A stretch of DNA of 6,653 bases from Methylophilaceae bacterium UBA5127 (lineage in GTDB: Bacteria; Pseudomonadota; Gammaproteobacteria; Burkholderiales; Methylophilaceae). Position 1 is the first letter of the stretch. Each line of letters starts with the position of its first letter. Where the stretch lies: NCBI GenBank assembly GCA_002414145.1, contig DHYP01000033.1:45277-51929 (forward strand), read 5' to 3'. Both the position numbers and the translations under genes were made by a program. This document shows, in pieces, positions 6,151-6,653 of the stretch. Below the pieces are notes generated by a model, which saw only the letters and a list, made by a program, of their open reading frames with translations, did no database searches and had not been told where the DNA came from.

Positions 6151-6653
6151 ATGAAACTTAACTTTACAAAAATGCAAGGTGCTGGCAACGACTTTGTGGT
6201 GATTGACATCTTTACGCAACCCGTTTCATTAAGCACGGCACAAATTAAACTGATTGCTAATCGCTTTTTTGGTGTAGGTTGCGACCAATTATTGATGGTC
6301 GAAAAACCAAGTACTCCAGATGTTGATTTCCGCTATCGTATATTCAATGCCGATGGTGGCGAGGTTGAGCAATGTGGCAATGGCGCGCGTTGTTTCGTGC
6401 GCTTTGTGGTCGATAAAGGCCTCACCCACAAACATGAAATTAAGGTAGAAACTGCGAGCGGCGTTATCACGCTGAAGCTTGAAGATGACGGGCAAGTGAC
6501 GGTAAACATGGGTGCGCCGCGTTTTGCCCCTGCACAAATCCCTTTCAATGCAGAAGTGCAGCAAACGCAATATGCACTCAAACTGACTGGAAACGAAATC
6601 CAAATTTCTGCGATTTCCATGGGCAACCCTCACGCCGTGACTTTAGTAGAGGC
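6151..6653 (+). CDS. dapF: Diaminopimelate epimerase, N-terminal part (cut by window end)
   Basis: DapF interconverts LL- and meso-diaminopimelate, the last shared step before lysine and a cross-linking residue of peptidoglycan; it needs no cofactor. The visible 167 codons are open to the window end, about 60% of the usual 270-280 residues. Landmarks are [13 protein letters not shown] (7-19), GCDQLLMVE (43-51), [16 protein letters not shown] (66-81) with the first catalytic cysteine at 75, and SMGNPHAV near the window end. The second catalytic cysteine lies beyond the window. The start is ATG at 6151: a TAG in frame at 6133 blocks upstream extension, and the N-terminus fits the family. No Shine-Dalgarno is seen. 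It is transcribed away from metK. Confidence 0.96.
   Translation, partial: MKLNFTKMQGAGNDFVVIDIFTQPVSLSTAQIKLIANRFFGVGCDQLLMVEKPSTPDVDFRYRIFNADGGEVEQCGNGARCFVRFVVDKGLTHKHEIKVETASGVITLKLEDDGQVTVNMGAPRFAPAQIPFNAEVQQTQYALKLTGNEIQISAISMGNPHAVTLVE

Noticed and set aside
6289..6633. Two overlapping - strand open frames opposite dapF
   Set aside because: They lie antisense to the conserved DapF coding sequence and have no domain features; shadow frames.

Overview
The window looks like ordinary chromosomal core DNA from a betaproteobacterium. It is moderately AT-rich for that class, and a methylotroph of the Methylophilaceae type is my best guess. The guess rests on three things: an ahcY / small four-helix membrane protein / metF gene run headed by an S-adenosylhomocysteine (SAH) riboswitch, a dprA-smg pair, and a DUF3391-type HD-GYP protein. 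No 16S or database search was possible, so the family is inference. I see no mobile element, CRISPR array, tRNA or rRNA.

Layout from left to right. On the + strand lie the last codons of dprA (1-104) and a complete smg (160-633). All genes from 638 to 5976 are on the - strand, read right to left: metK (5976-4813), a strong intrinsic terminator (4792-4764), an HD-GYP cyclic-di-GMP phosphodiesterase gene (4725-3517), a promoter (3491-3464), an SAH riboswitch (about 3457-3390) with a long leader, ahcY (3295-1886), a four-helix membrane protein of the phage-holin-like PF04020 family (1817-1473) and metF (1468-638). metF converges on smg with only 4 bases between the stop codons. On the right, dapF starts at 6151 on the + strand, divergent from metK, and runs off the window.

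The central theme is the activated-methyl cycle. MetK makes S-adenosylmethionine (SAM). Methyltransferases turn it into SAH, and AhcY splits SAH into adenosine and homocysteine. MetF supplies the 5-methyltetrahydrofolate used to remethylate homocysteine. The riboswitch lets the toxic product SAH switch on its own removal, and the tight gene spacing suggests that the membrane protein and metF ride on the same transcript.

The most interesting part is the 160-base ahcY leader. The aptamer matches the known SAH class with compensated base changes. Downstream of it I find a set of mutually exclusive helices that would link P1 of the aptamer to exposure of the ahcY Shine-Dalgarno sequence, giving a translational ON switch. 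An exact 8-base tandem duplication sits inside the aptamer. Other points of interest are the HD-GYP gene lodged between metK and ahcY, a perfect 10-bp hairpin between ahcY and the membrane protein gene, and a possibly leaderless dapF.
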